Below are positions 10,201 through 18,409 of a stretch of 64,000 bases of DNA, one piece after another. Under the pieces are notes generated by a model. It was not told the origin of the DNA. It worked only from the letters and a program-made list of their open reading frames with translations, and made no database searches. This DNA is from Bradyrhizobium sp. WSM471 (GTDB lineage Bacteria > Pseudomonadota > Alphaproteobacteria > Rhizobiales > Xanthobacteraceae): NCBI RefSeq assembly GCF_000244915.1, contig NZ_CM001442.1, forward strand, positions 7,018,012 to 7,082,011, read 5' to 3'. The number at the start of each line of letters is the position of its first letter. Position 1 is the stretch's first letter. Position numbers and translations under genes: made by a program.

Positions 10201-13200
10201 TTTGAAGGCCCTTAGAACTGATGCGGAGGTGGCTGCTCTAGATATTGATCCCGACCTCCAAACGCTTCTAGACGCAGCCAAGGCCAAGAAGGGCGTCGTC
10301 GTGCGAAGCGCGCCGGTTTACAAGCTGCGCTCCTTCATGGAGGAGGAGGTCGATCTTAGGTCTTATGAGAACGTCTTGTCAGACACGCGGGCAGTCCTGT
10401 CGCTGGTCCGCAACAAGATTACCGCACAGATGGAAGCCAGCGCTTCCACGTATCTTTCTCAGGTCGACAAGGGGTGGCCAAAGCAAGCGAACCTGACCAA
10501 GAGTTCAACCGTCTACATCGATCAGCTAGCTGTCACCTACCTGCATCACGTCGGAGTTCTAGAAGCATTCGTTGACTCAGTGGCGAACGTCTACGTTGCC
10601 CAAGACGTCGAGACGCATGCGGATGCGGTGCTTCGAGGAGACGATTTCGCGGCTGATCTGGTCAATGCGGTTGAGCGCGTCCGCTCAACCCTAAGCACCG
10701 CACTTGAGAAAGGCACAGTCACGTTCTCTGCGCGCCGCAGACCGCAATCGGACAGCGAAGGCTCCGCCGAAGATGAACTTAATGTCGAGTTTCCGACCAT
10801 GGACATCCTGTCCGATTTGTCAGGGGCAGATGCCATAGCCATCGATGACAGGTTTCTGAACAAAGAGGGATTTTGGACCGACGGTAACCACCGCATCCCT
10901 TGCATAAGCACTCTGGAAATCATCGTCGCGCTTAACAGTCGTGGCGTCATCTCGGAGTCCCAGAAGTACGGCCTTCTCCACGAACTGCGTGAAGGTGGCT
11001 ACTACACCGTTCCGACTGACACCGCGGAGCTGCTGCGTGAGCTAAACCGATCAACCGTAGAAGATGGCCGACTCGTAGAATCGCGGGAGTTGTCCGCCAT
11101 AAGGACGAACACAACTATCGCCTTACGCTCTCGCATGCACTCCGCTCTCGAAATGCCGTGGGTTGACTATACTCGCGCGACCATTATGCACTCGCTTCGA
11201 CAGCTCTGGACTGACAGCGCACCCGCAGCTTCGATCATCCCGCGGGCTGACTGGTTGCTGGCAAGTCTTCCTAGTCCCATCGGACTGCTCCGAGCACCAT
11301 CAGACGATGCGCAATGGGATTCGGCGTCGCAAAAAGCGGCCTCTTTCATGAGCCTTATGCTGGCACCGCCCTTTGCCCCCAGGGAACGTCTGCGAGAATA
11401 TTCTAACTGGGTTGAAGGGCGTCTTGGCGCCTCGCTACGAGTGAACCAACCTGCTCTTTTCCGACAGTCAATCAACTCGCTATCAGATTTCTTTGCGAAG
11501 CTCGTTCAGGTTAAAGACGATATACCAGCGAAGTTGCGCAGGGCGATTGTGGGTGAACTGATAAGGAATCTTCCTCCCGAAGTTGAAACCCGAGTCCTGG
11601 ATACCAGCCAACTCGGCCCGGCTGTCGGACTAAAATCGACGCCGGTACTAACGCTCAACAACACCCACGCAATTGTTCTAGACAGCCTGGTCGAGACCCT
11701 TAGGCTCGGTCTGGCAAAAAAGAGCACTGCCACTTTGGCAATGGCCGATGGGGCAAAGGCGGACGTACGGTTGAAGTATGCGGCACCTGGTACTGTGACG
11801 ATTCAGTTCCCAGATGCTGCCTTTCCGATCGCGGAATCTGACCTGCTTAGTGGGACAAAGAGCGGACGCAAGCGAGCGCTTACTCGGTTGTTCTCACAGA
11901 GACCGTTGTCAGGTGGTGAGGAAAAGGATTGGTTTGCCAAAGCTGCTTGCTCTTCCTTCTCAGCAGAGGATTTCGCTGATTTACTTAGGCAGCTACGCGG
12001 TACGCCTGAACATATGAAGGGGTATCTGGGAGCACCTCAAACCCTTAACGCAGACAAGCTGGTTCCTAAGGAAAGCTCGTACTACGTCCGGCTCGTTGGT
12101 CCAGTGCCGAAGTGCTCAAGCTTTGGAGACTATATTGAACATGAGCAGCAGGCTCACCGTTCTCTTCTTCTCTCCCGCGGTCAAATTGGCCTGAGACGGC
12201 TCGCCTACGCCGCCATTTCGCGTTCGACCATCTGCTTTGAAGAATTCGCCAACTTGCCTCTTTCAGAGATTGAGCAGCTTATCTCTTGTGAAGATCCGTT
12301 CAGCCTCCTGTTCGGCCTTGAACTTTGCCAAGACGGGGTAAAGCGAGGAGAAAAGGCTGCGGTAGCGTTGGGTGCCCGTTTTCTCAAGCGTCTTCTGGGA
12401 GACGCAGATTGGTTACAACGCATTCTTGAAATCTACTCAGCTTGTGCCGTCATCGCTAGCGTGAGCTTCCGGCCAGAGGTAAATGACCCTGCTCCACCGC
12501 TATATTGGTATCGGCTAGCGATTCTCACCCACGCAGGTGTTCTAACCGATGCTCTTCGAGGCATAAAGAAAACTTCCGACTTTCATCGATGGGCCGCAAC
12601 CGAGTATGGTAGCAGTTATCTATGGCACAACGTCGTCGACGTTCGCGAAGAGCCACGGTGGGAGTGCGATTGGATTTCGCCGCAGGCGCTCAAAGCGGAG
12701 ATCTTGGGCCGCTGCCAAAATGCCGTAGTGCAACTTCCGCCCAAAAAGCGGCCGAAAACTTGGGAAAAGCTCGTCATTACCGCTTTGAAGAAGCTCAACA
12801 CACCCCTTGAGGCTTTTTTCCCTGGTCCCATGGATGGATTTTTTCCTTTCGCCTCTCCGATCCAGGCGGAGCACGAAATTGAGCAGGTGCGATCTCTGCT
12901 GAAGCGTCAATCTTCCTTTAAGCGGGCGCCAGGCCTAATCATTCTGGCCTACGCTGGGGCGATTGATGATCGCCTTACTGAAGAAATCTTTCGTCTTCTA
13001 AACGCCTCTGACGAGCAACTGGCGAAGGCCAAGACGGCTGACCATATTCTACGCTGTTGTGCTTATGTCGCATCGACAACTCGCAATGACGATCTCGCGA
13101 AGGCGGTTGGAACACGATGCCTGCGCCTCCTATCGTCACGGCTGTCCCCCGATATCAACCTGCGGCTTCTCCTCATATCAATGCGTGCATACGGTGCGTA

Positions 13201-13387
13201 CCGCGAACCAGCAACCTACTACCGTGAGATTGCCGCGCTTGCTGCGCGCTTCGCTTACGCAATGCCGACCAATAATTTGCTGGAGATGCGTAAGGTCATG
13301 GAAGTCATGAAAGCGCGCGATCCACGGCTTGGGGCGGCACTCGGTCGTGCTGAGGCAGTGCTTGAGGCATCGATGCGTGCAGTATGA
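7250..13387 (+). CDS. Giant multidomain protein: restriction-endonuclease-like domain, helical repeats, two PIN-like segments
   Basis: 2045 residues with no full-length homologue that I recognise. Residues ~10-150 look like an Mrr-type PD-(D/E)xK nuclease: SGQKQYGIDLLGY (D49) and LVGIQCKKKK (Q65-C66-K67, the D...QxK form), then IIVTTAED and a WGWDTLEDL helix. Residues ~160-900 are alpha-helical and TPR-like. A PIN-like start is at RLALDITTLLTLEFLG (D919). A fuller PIN-like unit runs from TVYIDQLAVTYLHHVG (D1091) to GADAIAIDDRFLNKEG (D1194, D1199, D1200) and RIPCISTLEIIVALNSRG. The last ~750 residues are unassigned. Composition is clearly AT-richer and codon use different from the flanking core genes, indicating transfer. 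There is no partner gene. A conflict or defence role is inferred; it recalls the TPR/GreAB-C/PIN class of predicted conflict proteins. Confidence 0.85.
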   Translation: MSGYSPTHIAIPKNHADFERKCVILFEELLQDPTVKRLGRSGQKQYGIDLLGYRKADTKKLVGIQCKKKKPNSKLTTTEVRTEVRKALKYNPRLTEYIIVTTAEDDTNLDQLASQLTKQQRDKGRRIKIQVWGWDTLEDLIDSHPGAKEAFDPGASPAVKEIRGRLDHITKRQAQQATTADIAALSDQVSNVVAADSLPPAAADRELALEVERINKRRGFLEAKPPEEFAALADRILKGDLRRASGGSQASALERAARSHVAPETLRSAKFFHAEALKRDSKLDTSLYDALLPAAEGDIDQTLRLLRRLSSPEARGAIFRHLIQKDGKEKALDWVKTTGIEILDLDPPGALNLLLQRIENGEYENALKDAETLTDAQFAALPALRLVKSGLLLASLLPKDQKSVPFQGLPITPRVLQFNSLGTTPAKLGRARTELEATLPIVCSLALTKVAQLLEEQILWLRLEDQTTRESAKRQIADEINDAKHTLRRVRLALAYDVPFNRDALKRKLEADRRVGKWTTEEQFAAFLLAWHGNNLGELANFFDTYGEELASQGQLDRASLLGIEVEALSRAGRFEDARKRLASGRGTIIDEKTAVQMEELIASLEQGDEAERLRKLYETDAELPHLRLLIGALVKKGDHRQLSIYAPKLLKESQRVEDYDLSQKALYASGKYSELIELATEYPELHRLRDDFLAMEGWAHFHLGKVMQARTIARTLVARRDESSDRELDINTAIESGDWSHLQAIVAREVTRLDKLDAKVLIRLARIAFESGSLYVDRFRDAAIERAPDSPEIFLAAYHMSLERGEEYQESRAHEWFQKAVVLSGTDGPVQTVKLKDVIDRTSGWNQRVDNIDSMLAEVKIPLYLAARALNRQPLDFFLGTAIRNSRSTQPAQQFPVLAFSGSRPLFDLSGVRRLALDITTLLTLEFLGLLQKTIDAFDQVIISPSTLSSLFADRQFIRFQQPSEVTKAKAIKKLLGNGKLSVLKALRTDAEVAALDIDPDLQTLLDAAKAKKGVVVRSAPVYKLRSFMEEEVDLRSYENVLSDTRAVLSLVRNKITAQMEASASTYLSQVDKGWPKQANLTKSSTVYIDQLAVTYLHHVGVLEAFVDSVANVYVAQDVETHADAVLRGDDFAADLVNAVERVRSTLSTALEKGTVTFSARRRPQSDSEGSAEDELNVEFPTMDILSDLSGADAIAIDDRFLNKEGFWTDGNHRIPCISTLEIIVALNSRGVISESQKYGLLHELREGGYYTVPTDTAELLRELNRSTVEDGRLVESRELSAIRTNTTIALRSRMHSALEMPWVDYTRATIMHSLRQLWTDSAPAASIIPRADWLLASLPSPIGLLRAPSDDAQWDSASQKAASFMSLMLAPPFAPRERLREYSNWVEGRLGASLRVNQPALFRQSINSLSDFFAKLVQVKDDIPAKLRRAIVGELIRNLPPEVETRVLDTSQLGPAVGLKSTPVLTLNNTHAIVLDSLVETLRLGLAKKSTATLAMADGAKADVRLKYAAPGTVTIQFPDAAFPIAESDLLSGTKSGRKRALTRLFSQRPLSGGEEKDWFAKAACSSFSAEDFADLLRQLRGTPEHMKGYLGAPQTLNADKLVPKESSYYVRLVGPVPKCSSFGDYIEHEQQAHRSLLLSRGQIGLRRLAYAAISRSTICFEEFANLPLSEIEQLISCEDPFSLLFGLELCQDGVKRGEKAAVALGARFLKRLLGDADWLQRILEIYSACAVIASVSFRPEVNDPAPPLYWYRLAILTHAGVLTDALRGIKKTSDFHRWAATEYGSSYLWHNVVDVREEPRWECDWISPQALKAEILGRCQNAVVQLPPKKRPKTWEKLVITALKKLNTPLEAFFPGPMDGFFPFASPIQAEHEIEQVRSLLKRQSSFKRAPGLIILAYAGAIDDRLTEEIFRLLNASDEQLAKAKTADHILRCCAYVASTTRNDDLAKAVGTRCLRLLSSRLSPDINLRLLLISMRAYGAYREPATYYREIAALAARFAYAMPTNNLLEMRKVMEVMKARDPRLGAALGRAEAVLEASMRAV

Positions 13388-13706
13388 CATCGGGAGCTAA
13401 GCTAAGATCGCGCAAATTACGGTGACATTGCTGGACTGCACGCCTGAAGTGAGACACGATAATTGCAGTGACGGCGGGGTTCGTTGCCGCGCCTTGTCTT
13501 GCGAAGGTTGCTTTCGAAATTTGGGGGCTGGTGCCTCCCTCCCCGTCATTCCGGGGCGCGCATAGCGCGAGCTATTGTGCGCAATTGGGCACCTGAGAAT
13601 CCCTCGGGCTAAGTCGTCGGTGGATGAGTGGATTCCGAGCTGGTCGCTTCGCACCGCCCCGGAATAACGGAGGAGAGATGGGCGCGCCTTGTCACGACGG
13701 CGACCG
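13388..13706. other. Right edge of the accessory patch, with a palindromic repeat
   Basis: No gene is supported. It contains the sequence after the giant gene (13388-13540) and a repeat with arms CCGTCATTCCGGGGCG (13543-13558) and CGCCCCGGAATAACGG (13655-13670). No integrase fragment and no copy of the tRNA-Leu 3' end is visible here. Confidence 0.6.
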
Positions 13707-14006
13707 CTACCCCTGCTTCCCCGCAATGATCTCCTGCAATGTCGCAACATGCCGCGCAAAGGCGCCGCGGCCCGCTGCGGTCGCGGTGACCGTGGTCTGC
13801 GGCTTCTTCCCCACGAACGCTTTGTCCACCGAGACATAGCCGGCCTTGGCCAGCGTCTCGATATGCGCGCCGAGATTGCCGTCGGTGGCGCCGGTGAGCT
13901 TTTTCAGCCGCGAGAACTCCAGGCCGGCCGACTGCGGCAGCGCGTTCAGCGCCGCCATGATCTTCAGCCGCAACGGCTGGTGGATGATGTCGTCGAGCTC
14001 GGCCAT
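13707..14006 (-). CDS. Winged-helix transcriptional regulator (small, MarR/ArsR-like fold)
   Basis: 99 residues. The arrangement (MAELDDIIHQPLRLKIMAAL, then LEFSRLKKLTGATDGNLGAHIETLAKAGYVSV, then KKPQTTVTATAAGRGAF) is a single winged-helix domain of the type that begins with a statement of promoter-proximal helix and ends with a beta-wing. Its ATG overlaps the stop of the upstream membrane protein gene by one base (TGATG), so the pair is translationally coupled. Such regulator/membrane-protein pairs are common in bacteria. The regulated target is unknown. Confidence 0.8.
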   Translation of the reverse strand: MAELDDIIHQPLRLKIMAALNALPQSAGLEFSRLKKLTGATDGNLGAHIETLAKAGYVSVDKAFVGKKPQTTVTATAAGRGAFARHVATLQEIIAGKQG

Positions 14007-14560
14007 CAGATCCGCCGCATCCAGAGGCCGCCGAGGATCAGGCCTCCGCCATTGACGAAGGCCATCCAGAGCGGAAACGCCTCGCCGATGTAGAAATAAC
14101 CGATCAGCGTCAGCGCGGAGATGCCGAGGCCGATCGCGATGAAGGCATAGCCGAACCAGAGACCCGCCAGCGAATAGAACAGCATGAAGTACAGCGGCCA
14201 GAACGTGCCCAGCTGGCGCGGACCGAAATGACCGAGCAAATTGGTGCAGAGATAACCGAAGGCGAAGAACAGCACGAACACCAGAAGCAGTCTGACATTG
14301 AAGCCGGCGCCATGGGAGTGGTGCGGCGGATTGAAAATGCGCAGCGCCACCAGGCCGCCGGCGCCCAAAGCGTCCGCGGCAACCCAGGCGTAGACCGCAT
14401 AGACCGGCCAAAGCCAGGTCACGAGATTGGCCGCGAACACCAGGACGCCCCACCAGACGGCGGCGTGGCTCGCCAGCTCGTAGAGCTGCGATTGCTTCAC
14501 GCGCTGGACGATGTCGTCGATATCGGCCAGCGCGGCGGAGGCTTCCTTGCTGTCGATCAT
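14006..14560 (-). CDS. Membrane protein paired with the winged-helix regulator
   Basis: 184 residues from ATG 14560 (MIDSKEASAALADIDDIVQRVKQSQ). After a ~35-residue cytoplasmic helix come about five to six hydrophobic segments (VWWGVLVFAANLVTWLW, LLLVFVLFFAFGYL, FWPLYFMLFYSLAGLWFG, FIAIGLGISALTLIGYFYIG and others). No catalytic motif is visible. It is the first gene of a two-gene operon with the regulator and may control that regulator or share its target. Function not recognised. Confidence 0.75.
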   Translation of the reverse strand: MIDSKEASAALADIDDIVQRVKQSQLYELASHAAVWWGVLVFAANLVTWLWPVYAVYAWVAADALGAGGLVALRIFNPPHHSHGAGFNVRLLLVFVLFFAFGYLCTNLLGHFGPRQLGTFWPLYFMLFYSLAGLWFGYAFIAIGLGISALTLIGYFYIGEAFPLWMAFVNGGGLILGGLWMRRI

Positions 14561-14897
14561 GTCGTCCCTTTCTGTCCTTGGGCTATCTCGTATGACGCTC
14601 GGTGACAGCTGAGCAAGCGCCTCGTCCTTCGAGACGACAGGCGGACTGGGCGGCTTGCTCCGGCCTCTCCCGCTTGCGGGAGAGGCCGACGCGACCCGGG
14701 CGATGCGCCAGCATCGTCCCGCGCGCGGCGGGTGAGGGCTCTCTCCACTTGGGGATTTTTTCCGCAATTCTCGACGATCCCATTGCGGCGACAGCCCTCT
14801 CCCCAGCCCTCCCCCGCAAGCGGGGGAGGAAACCTACCGCCGATGCCGCTCCATCGTTCGCTCTCATATGCGGTTACCCTGTCATCAGCGGGGCGCA
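14561..14897. repeat. Intergenic repeat cluster with two hairpins
   Basis: The 337-bp gap holds a hairpin CCTCTCCCGCTTGCGGGAGAGG (14664-14685) and a second, CTCCCCCGCAAGCGGGGGAG (14809-14828), about 120 bp apart and related to each other. No gene is supported. The longer frame running into it from the membrane protein is not conserved-looking. Confidence 0.8.
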
Positions 14898-16007
14898 TCA
14901 TGACTGCCCTGCCCCGCGCGTCGCCACATCGTCGGCGATGACCGAGATTGCCTTCGGGTTGGTGACGATGCCCATGTGGTTGATGCCGTCGATGACCTTG
15001 ACGTCGACCGCGGGTTTGATGGCCTGCACGGTCTCCGCATACTTATCCGAGATCATCATCTCGTCCTCGGCGCCGCCGAAGATCGTGACCGGACGGGTCG
15101 TCGCCGGAAGATCGATACGATAGCCGCGCGTCGCGAAATTGCGCGTCAGGCGGTCGGAATAGGTGGCGACGAGGTACTTTGCCGACGTCGCCGGCACGGC
15201 GAGCGCGAGCACCGGAAGCTGCGAACAGCAGTCGATGCCGAGCTTGCGCAGTGCGGCGAGCGCGAAGAGGCGCGGCAGGTCGGCATTGGCCCAGCCGCCG
15301 GAATGCGGCTTGTTGGTCGGCGCGTCATAGCCGAGATAGGGCGCGAGCAGCACGGTGCGCACGAACATGTCCTGCATGATCGGCGTCGCGGCGACGCGCA
15401 GCGAGAAGCCGGCGCCGGCGGAATGGCCGATCAAGGTGAGCGGCAGTTCCGGTGCGGTCTTGCGGATTTGAGCGACGAAATCGACGAGGTCGTCCTCGAG
15501 CTGGCCGACATAGCCGATATCGCCGCGCGTGCCAGAGCCGCCATGGCCGCGGATGTCGAGCGCCCAGGTCTCCACCCCGCGCGAGGCGATCGCATGGGTC
15601 AGGGCATGATTGACGGTGCCGCTGGAGCCGGACGAGCCGTGGATGAAGATCGCGCCGCGGCCGGTCACAGGACCGGAGCCATTTCCGTTCCGATGGGATC
15701 GGAACGGGGCTCCGGATTCTTGTTTTGACGCGTTTTCTTCACGCGAACCGGCTTCCACTTCGCTTGAAAACGCTTTGGCAGCGTAGTGGCGGAAGCCGAT
15801 CCAGGTGCCGTCGCGGGCCTGGAAGCGCTCCAGGGGCGGGAGGGTGGTCCAGTCGATGCCCTTGGCGGAGTCGGAGACCGATTTCATCTCCGGTGGGCGC
15901 TCGAGCGGGGTCGCGATCATGGCGGCCAAGATCAGCGCCACGCCGCCAACCGCACACAGGGCCCATTTCAGCCCGCTCAAGACGCCGCGCAACAGTCGAA
16001 TTGCCAT
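14898..16007 (-). CDS. Membrane-anchored alpha/beta-hydrolase with a repeat-derived in-frame insertion
   Basis: 369 residues. An N-terminal hydrophobic anchor (WALCAVGGVALILAAMIA) is followed by an S33-type alpha/beta-hydrolase fold: oxyanion strand AIFIHGSSGSSG, nucleophile S196 in LIGHSAGAG, an Asp in FGGAEDEMM and a His in GINHMGI. It probably acts on esters or lipids on the periplasmic face. Residues ~78-113 are low complexity and are encoded by a palindromic repeat (15670-15780), which appears to have inserted in frame before the first core strand. Substrate unknown. Confidence 0.82.
   Translation of the reverse strand: MAIRLLRGVLSGLKWALCAVGGVALILAAMIATPLERPPEMKSVSDSAKGIDWTTLPPLERFQARDGTWIGFRHYAAKAFSSEVEAGSREENASKQESGAPFRSHRNGNGSGPVTGRGAIFIHGSSGSSGTVNHALTHAIASRGVETWALDIRGHGGSGTRGDIGYVGQLEDDLVDFVAQIRKTAPELPLTLIGHSAGAGFSLRVAATPIMQDMFVRTVLLAPYLGYDAPTNKPHSGGWANADLPRLFALAALRKLGIDCCSQLPVLALAVPATSAKYLVATYSDRLTRNFATRGYRIDLPATTRPVTIFGGAEDEMMISDKYAETVQAIKPAVDVKVIDGINHMGIVTNPKAISVIADDVATRGAGQS
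15670..15780. repeat. Palindromic element inserted inside a hydrolase gene
   Basis: Hairpin CGGAGCC (15674-15680)...GGCTCCG (15708-15714) around CCGTTCCGAT-GGG-ATCGGAACGG, then CTTCACGCGAACCGGCTTCCA and CTTGAAAACGC. This combination resembles dispersed intergenic repeats of Bradyrhizobium, but here it is translated. Confidence 0.75.
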
Positions 16008-16126
16008 GATCCACTCCCCTCAAACTGATCAAATATAGAGAACTCTATAGTGCAGAGTACTCTTCTGATCAATCCCCGGATTGGCGCGGCGCTGCAAAAA
16101 TCCTTAACGTCGGGTCTGATCCCCAC

Positions 16127-17767
16127 ATGCCGAATCGTTTGCCGATGCCTTCAGCGGAACCCCTGCTCAACACACCCGAATTCACCGTTTCCGAGCTCTC
16201 GCAGTCCCTGAAGCGGACGGTCGAGGACACCTATGGCCATGTCCGGGTCCGCGGCGAGATCTCGGGCTTCCGCGGCGCCCATTCCTCCGGCCATTGCTAT
16301 TTCGCGCTCAAGGACGAGAGCGCCAAGATCGAGGCGGTGATCTGGAAGGGCGTGCACGGCCGCATGCGCTTCAAGCCCCAGGAGGGGCTCGAGGTCATCG
16401 CCACCGGCAAGCTCACGACCTATCCGGGCTCCTCGAAATACCAGATCGTGATCGAGGCGCTGGAGCCGGCCGGCATCGGCGCGCTGATGGCGCTGATGGA
16501 GGAGCGCAAGAGGAAGCTCGCCGCCGAAGGCCTGTTTGACGAGGCGCGCAAGCAGCTGCTGCCGTGGCTGCCCGAGGTGATCGGCGTGGTGACATCGCCG
16601 ACCGGCGCCGTGATCCGCGACATCCTGCATCGGCTGGAGGACCGCTTTCCCCGCCACGTGCTGGTGTGGCCGGTGAAAGTTCAGGGCGAAGGCTCGGCCG
16701 AGCAGGTCGCGGCAGCCATCCGCGGCTTCAACGCGATTGCCCCGGGCGGCAAGATTCCGCGCCCCGACGTGCTGATCGTCGCGCGCGGCGGCGGCTCGCT
16801 GGAGGACCTGTGGTCGTTCAACGAGGAGATCGTGGTGCGCGCCGCGGCCGAGAGCATGATCCCGCTGATCTCGGCGGTGGGGCATGAGACCGACATCACG
16901 CTGATCGATTTCGTCGCCGACAAGCGCGCGCCGACGCCGACGGCGGCGGCCGAGATGGCCGTGCCGGTGCGCAGCGATCTCTTTGTCGAGGTCGGCGATC
17001 TCGGGCGACGCACCCGGTCCTGCTGGCAACGCGGCCAGGAGAGCCGTCGCAGCGAGCTGCGTGCGGCCGCGCGCGCGCTGCCGGCGGCCGGCGATCTGCT
17101 GGCGATCCCGCGGCAGCGGCTGGATTCGGCGGGGGCGTCCCTGCCCCGCTGCCTCAAGGCCAACACCCACGCGCATTTCCGAAGGTTTACCGCGGCGAGT
17201 GCCAAGCTGACGCTGCGGGTGCTGCACGGCCAGATCGCGCAGGCCGATCATCGCCTCACCGTGTGCGGCGAGCGGCTCGGGCTGTCCACGCGCTCGCTGC
17301 TGCGGCGGCGGCGCGATCGTTTCGCCGGGCTGGAAGTGCGCTTGCGCGCCTCAAGACTCTCCAATGCGCAGGCGCAGCGCAACGCGATCGCGCGCCAGCG
17401 CGAGCGCACGCATCGCCTTGCCGAGCGCGCGGGCCGCGCGCTGGTGACGCTGTTGCAGCGGCTCGATGCCCGCGTCGAGAACAGCGGCAAGCTGCTCTCC
17501 GCTCTGTCCTATCGCGGCGTGCTCGCGCGCGGCTTTGCGCTGGTGCGGGACGAAGCCGGCCATCCCGTACATGCGGCGGACGCGATCGGGCCTGGTGCAC
17601 GGGTCGAGATCGAATTTGCGGATGGCCGCGTGGGTGCGACCGCGGATGCGGATCGGCCTGCGACTGCGGCGAAGCGCGCGCCATCGCAAGCCAAGGCGGC
17701 GGCGCAAGAGGCAAAGCCCGCGCCGAAGCGCGTCGGCAAGCCGGTGGATCAGGGGAATTTGTTCTGA
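16127..17767 (+). CDS. xseA: Exodeoxyribonuclease VII large subunit XseA
   Basis: 546 residues. XseA is the catalytic subunit of exonuclease VII, which degrades single-stranded DNA from both ends in repair. The N-terminal OB fold ([30 protein letters not shown]) is followed by the nuclease core with [39 protein letters not shown] and [29 protein letters not shown] long Arg-rich coiled-coil region follows, then the C-terminal [17 protein letters not shown] segment. The last ~50 residues are Ala/Lys-rich and ordinary for rhizobia. A possible internal ATG at 16145 would shorten it by six residues. Confidence 0.96.
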   Translation: MPNRLPMPSAEPLLNTPEFTVSELSQSLKRTVEDTYGHVRVRGEISGFRGAHSSGHCYFALKDESAKIEAVIWKGVHGRMRFKPQEGLEVIATGKLTTYPGSSKYQIVIEALEPAGIGALMALMEERKRKLAAEGLFDEARKQLLPWLPEVIGVVTSPTGAVIRDILHRLEDRFPRHVLVWPVKVQGEGSAEQVAAAIRGFNAIAPGGKIPRPDVLIVARGGGSLEDLWSFNEEIVVRAAAESMIPLISAVGHETDITLIDFVADKRAPTPTAAAEMAVPVRSDLFVEVGDLGRRTRSCWQRGQESRRSELRAAARALPAAGDLLAIPRQRLDSAGASLPRCLKANTHAHFRRFTAASAKLTLRVLHGQIAQADHRLTVCGERLGLSTRSLLRRRRDRFAGLEVRLRASRLSNAQAQRNAIARQRERTHRLAERAGRALVTLLQRLDARVENSGKLLSALSYRGVLARGFALVRDEAGHPVHAADAIGPGARVEIEFADGRVGATADADRPATAAKRAPSQAKAAAQEAKPAPKRVGKPVDQGNLF

Positions 17768-17793
17768 GGCGGGGAGAGGCGCAACATTCTCGC

Positions 17794-17922
17794 CGTCGTC
17801 CTGGCGAAAGCCAGGACCCATACCGCGAGGTCTATCGGGTACGCGCGGTGCCAATCCCGAACGACCAGTCTTCGCAAAACCACTCCCTGGGGTAATGGGT
17901 CCTGGCTTTCGCCAGGACGACG
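17794..17922. repeat. Palindromic repeat, GTCCTGGCGAAAGCCAGGAC family
   Basis: Arms CGTCGTCCTGGCGAAAGCCAGGACCCAT (from 17794) and ATGGGTCCTGGCTTTCGCCAGGACGACG (to 17922). Each arm is itself palindromic. A related copy is at 19720-19841. Confidence 0.88.
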
Positions 17923-17968
17923 CTGGAAGAGAGTGCGCCTCACACGTCCGTCGTTGTGCTCAGCCGTC

Positions 17969-18038
17969 GTAGCCCGCATGAGCGTAGCGACATGCGGGAC
18001 CAGCGGCCCCGGATATCGCTACGCTCATCCGGGCTACC
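17969..18038. repeat. Palindromic repeat, GTAGCCCGCATGAGCGTAGCGA family
   Basis: Arms 17969-17990 and 18017-18038 are reverse complements with few mismatches. It lies 30 bp from the preceding repeat. Confidence 0.85.
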
Positions 18039-18050
18039 AGACTGCGCGTC

Positions 18051-18224
18051 TCAGCGGCAGGACAATCCCGCGTCGATCGTGGTCCAGAAGCCGCAATGCT
18101 CCGGCGCGCCGGCATGGGCTTCGAAGGAATGGGCTTCGAACAGGAAGACCGCGACGGTGAAGACGATCAGGGCGGAGGAGAACAGGGCGAAGCGGTTGCG
18201 CATGGGATTGCGTTTAATCGACAT
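18051..18224 (-). CDS. Small exported or membrane protein, hypothetical
   Basis: 57 residues from ATG 18224: a basic start (MSIKRNPMRNRF), one hydrophobic segment (ALFSSALIVFTVAVFLFEA) and a short tail with two Cys (EHCGFWTTIDAGLSCR). No family recognised. Flanked by repeats on both sides, with no co-directional neighbour, so it may be a lone gene. Confidence 0.5.
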   Translation of the reverse strand: MSIKRNPMRNRFALFSSALIVFTVAVFLFEAHSFEAHAGAPEHCGFWTTIDAGLSCR

Positions 18225-18311
18225 CGTGGTCGAATGATGGCGTTGCCACGGGTTGAAACCATCAGGGCGTGCGATCCGTAGATTCACGGTCGGCCCCGCT
18301 GCGGTGGAGCG

Positions 18312-18399
18312 TGTAGCCCGGATGGAGCGGAGCGTAATCCGGGGTTCGCGCCACACACAACCGACCTCCCCGGATTGCGCTTCGCTCCATCCGGGCTAC
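18312..18399. repeat. Palindromic repeat, GTAGCCCGGATGGAGCG family
   Basis: Arms 18312-18343 and 18368-18399 (GTAGCCCGGATGGAGCGGAG and complement) around a ~24-nt loop. Confidence 0.88.
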
Positions 18400-18409
18400 G
18401 GCACTGCCA

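Noticed and set aside
7100..13545. CRISPR array or restriction-modification partner (methylase, specificity gene) beside the giant gene
   Set aside because: No regularly spaced repeats and no second open reading frame of substance. The gene stands alone.
13388..13706. Integrase fragment or a direct repeat of the tRNA 3' end at the right edge
   Set aside because: Searched by eye for CGCCCGCACCA and for tyrosine-recombinase motifs. Nothing found.
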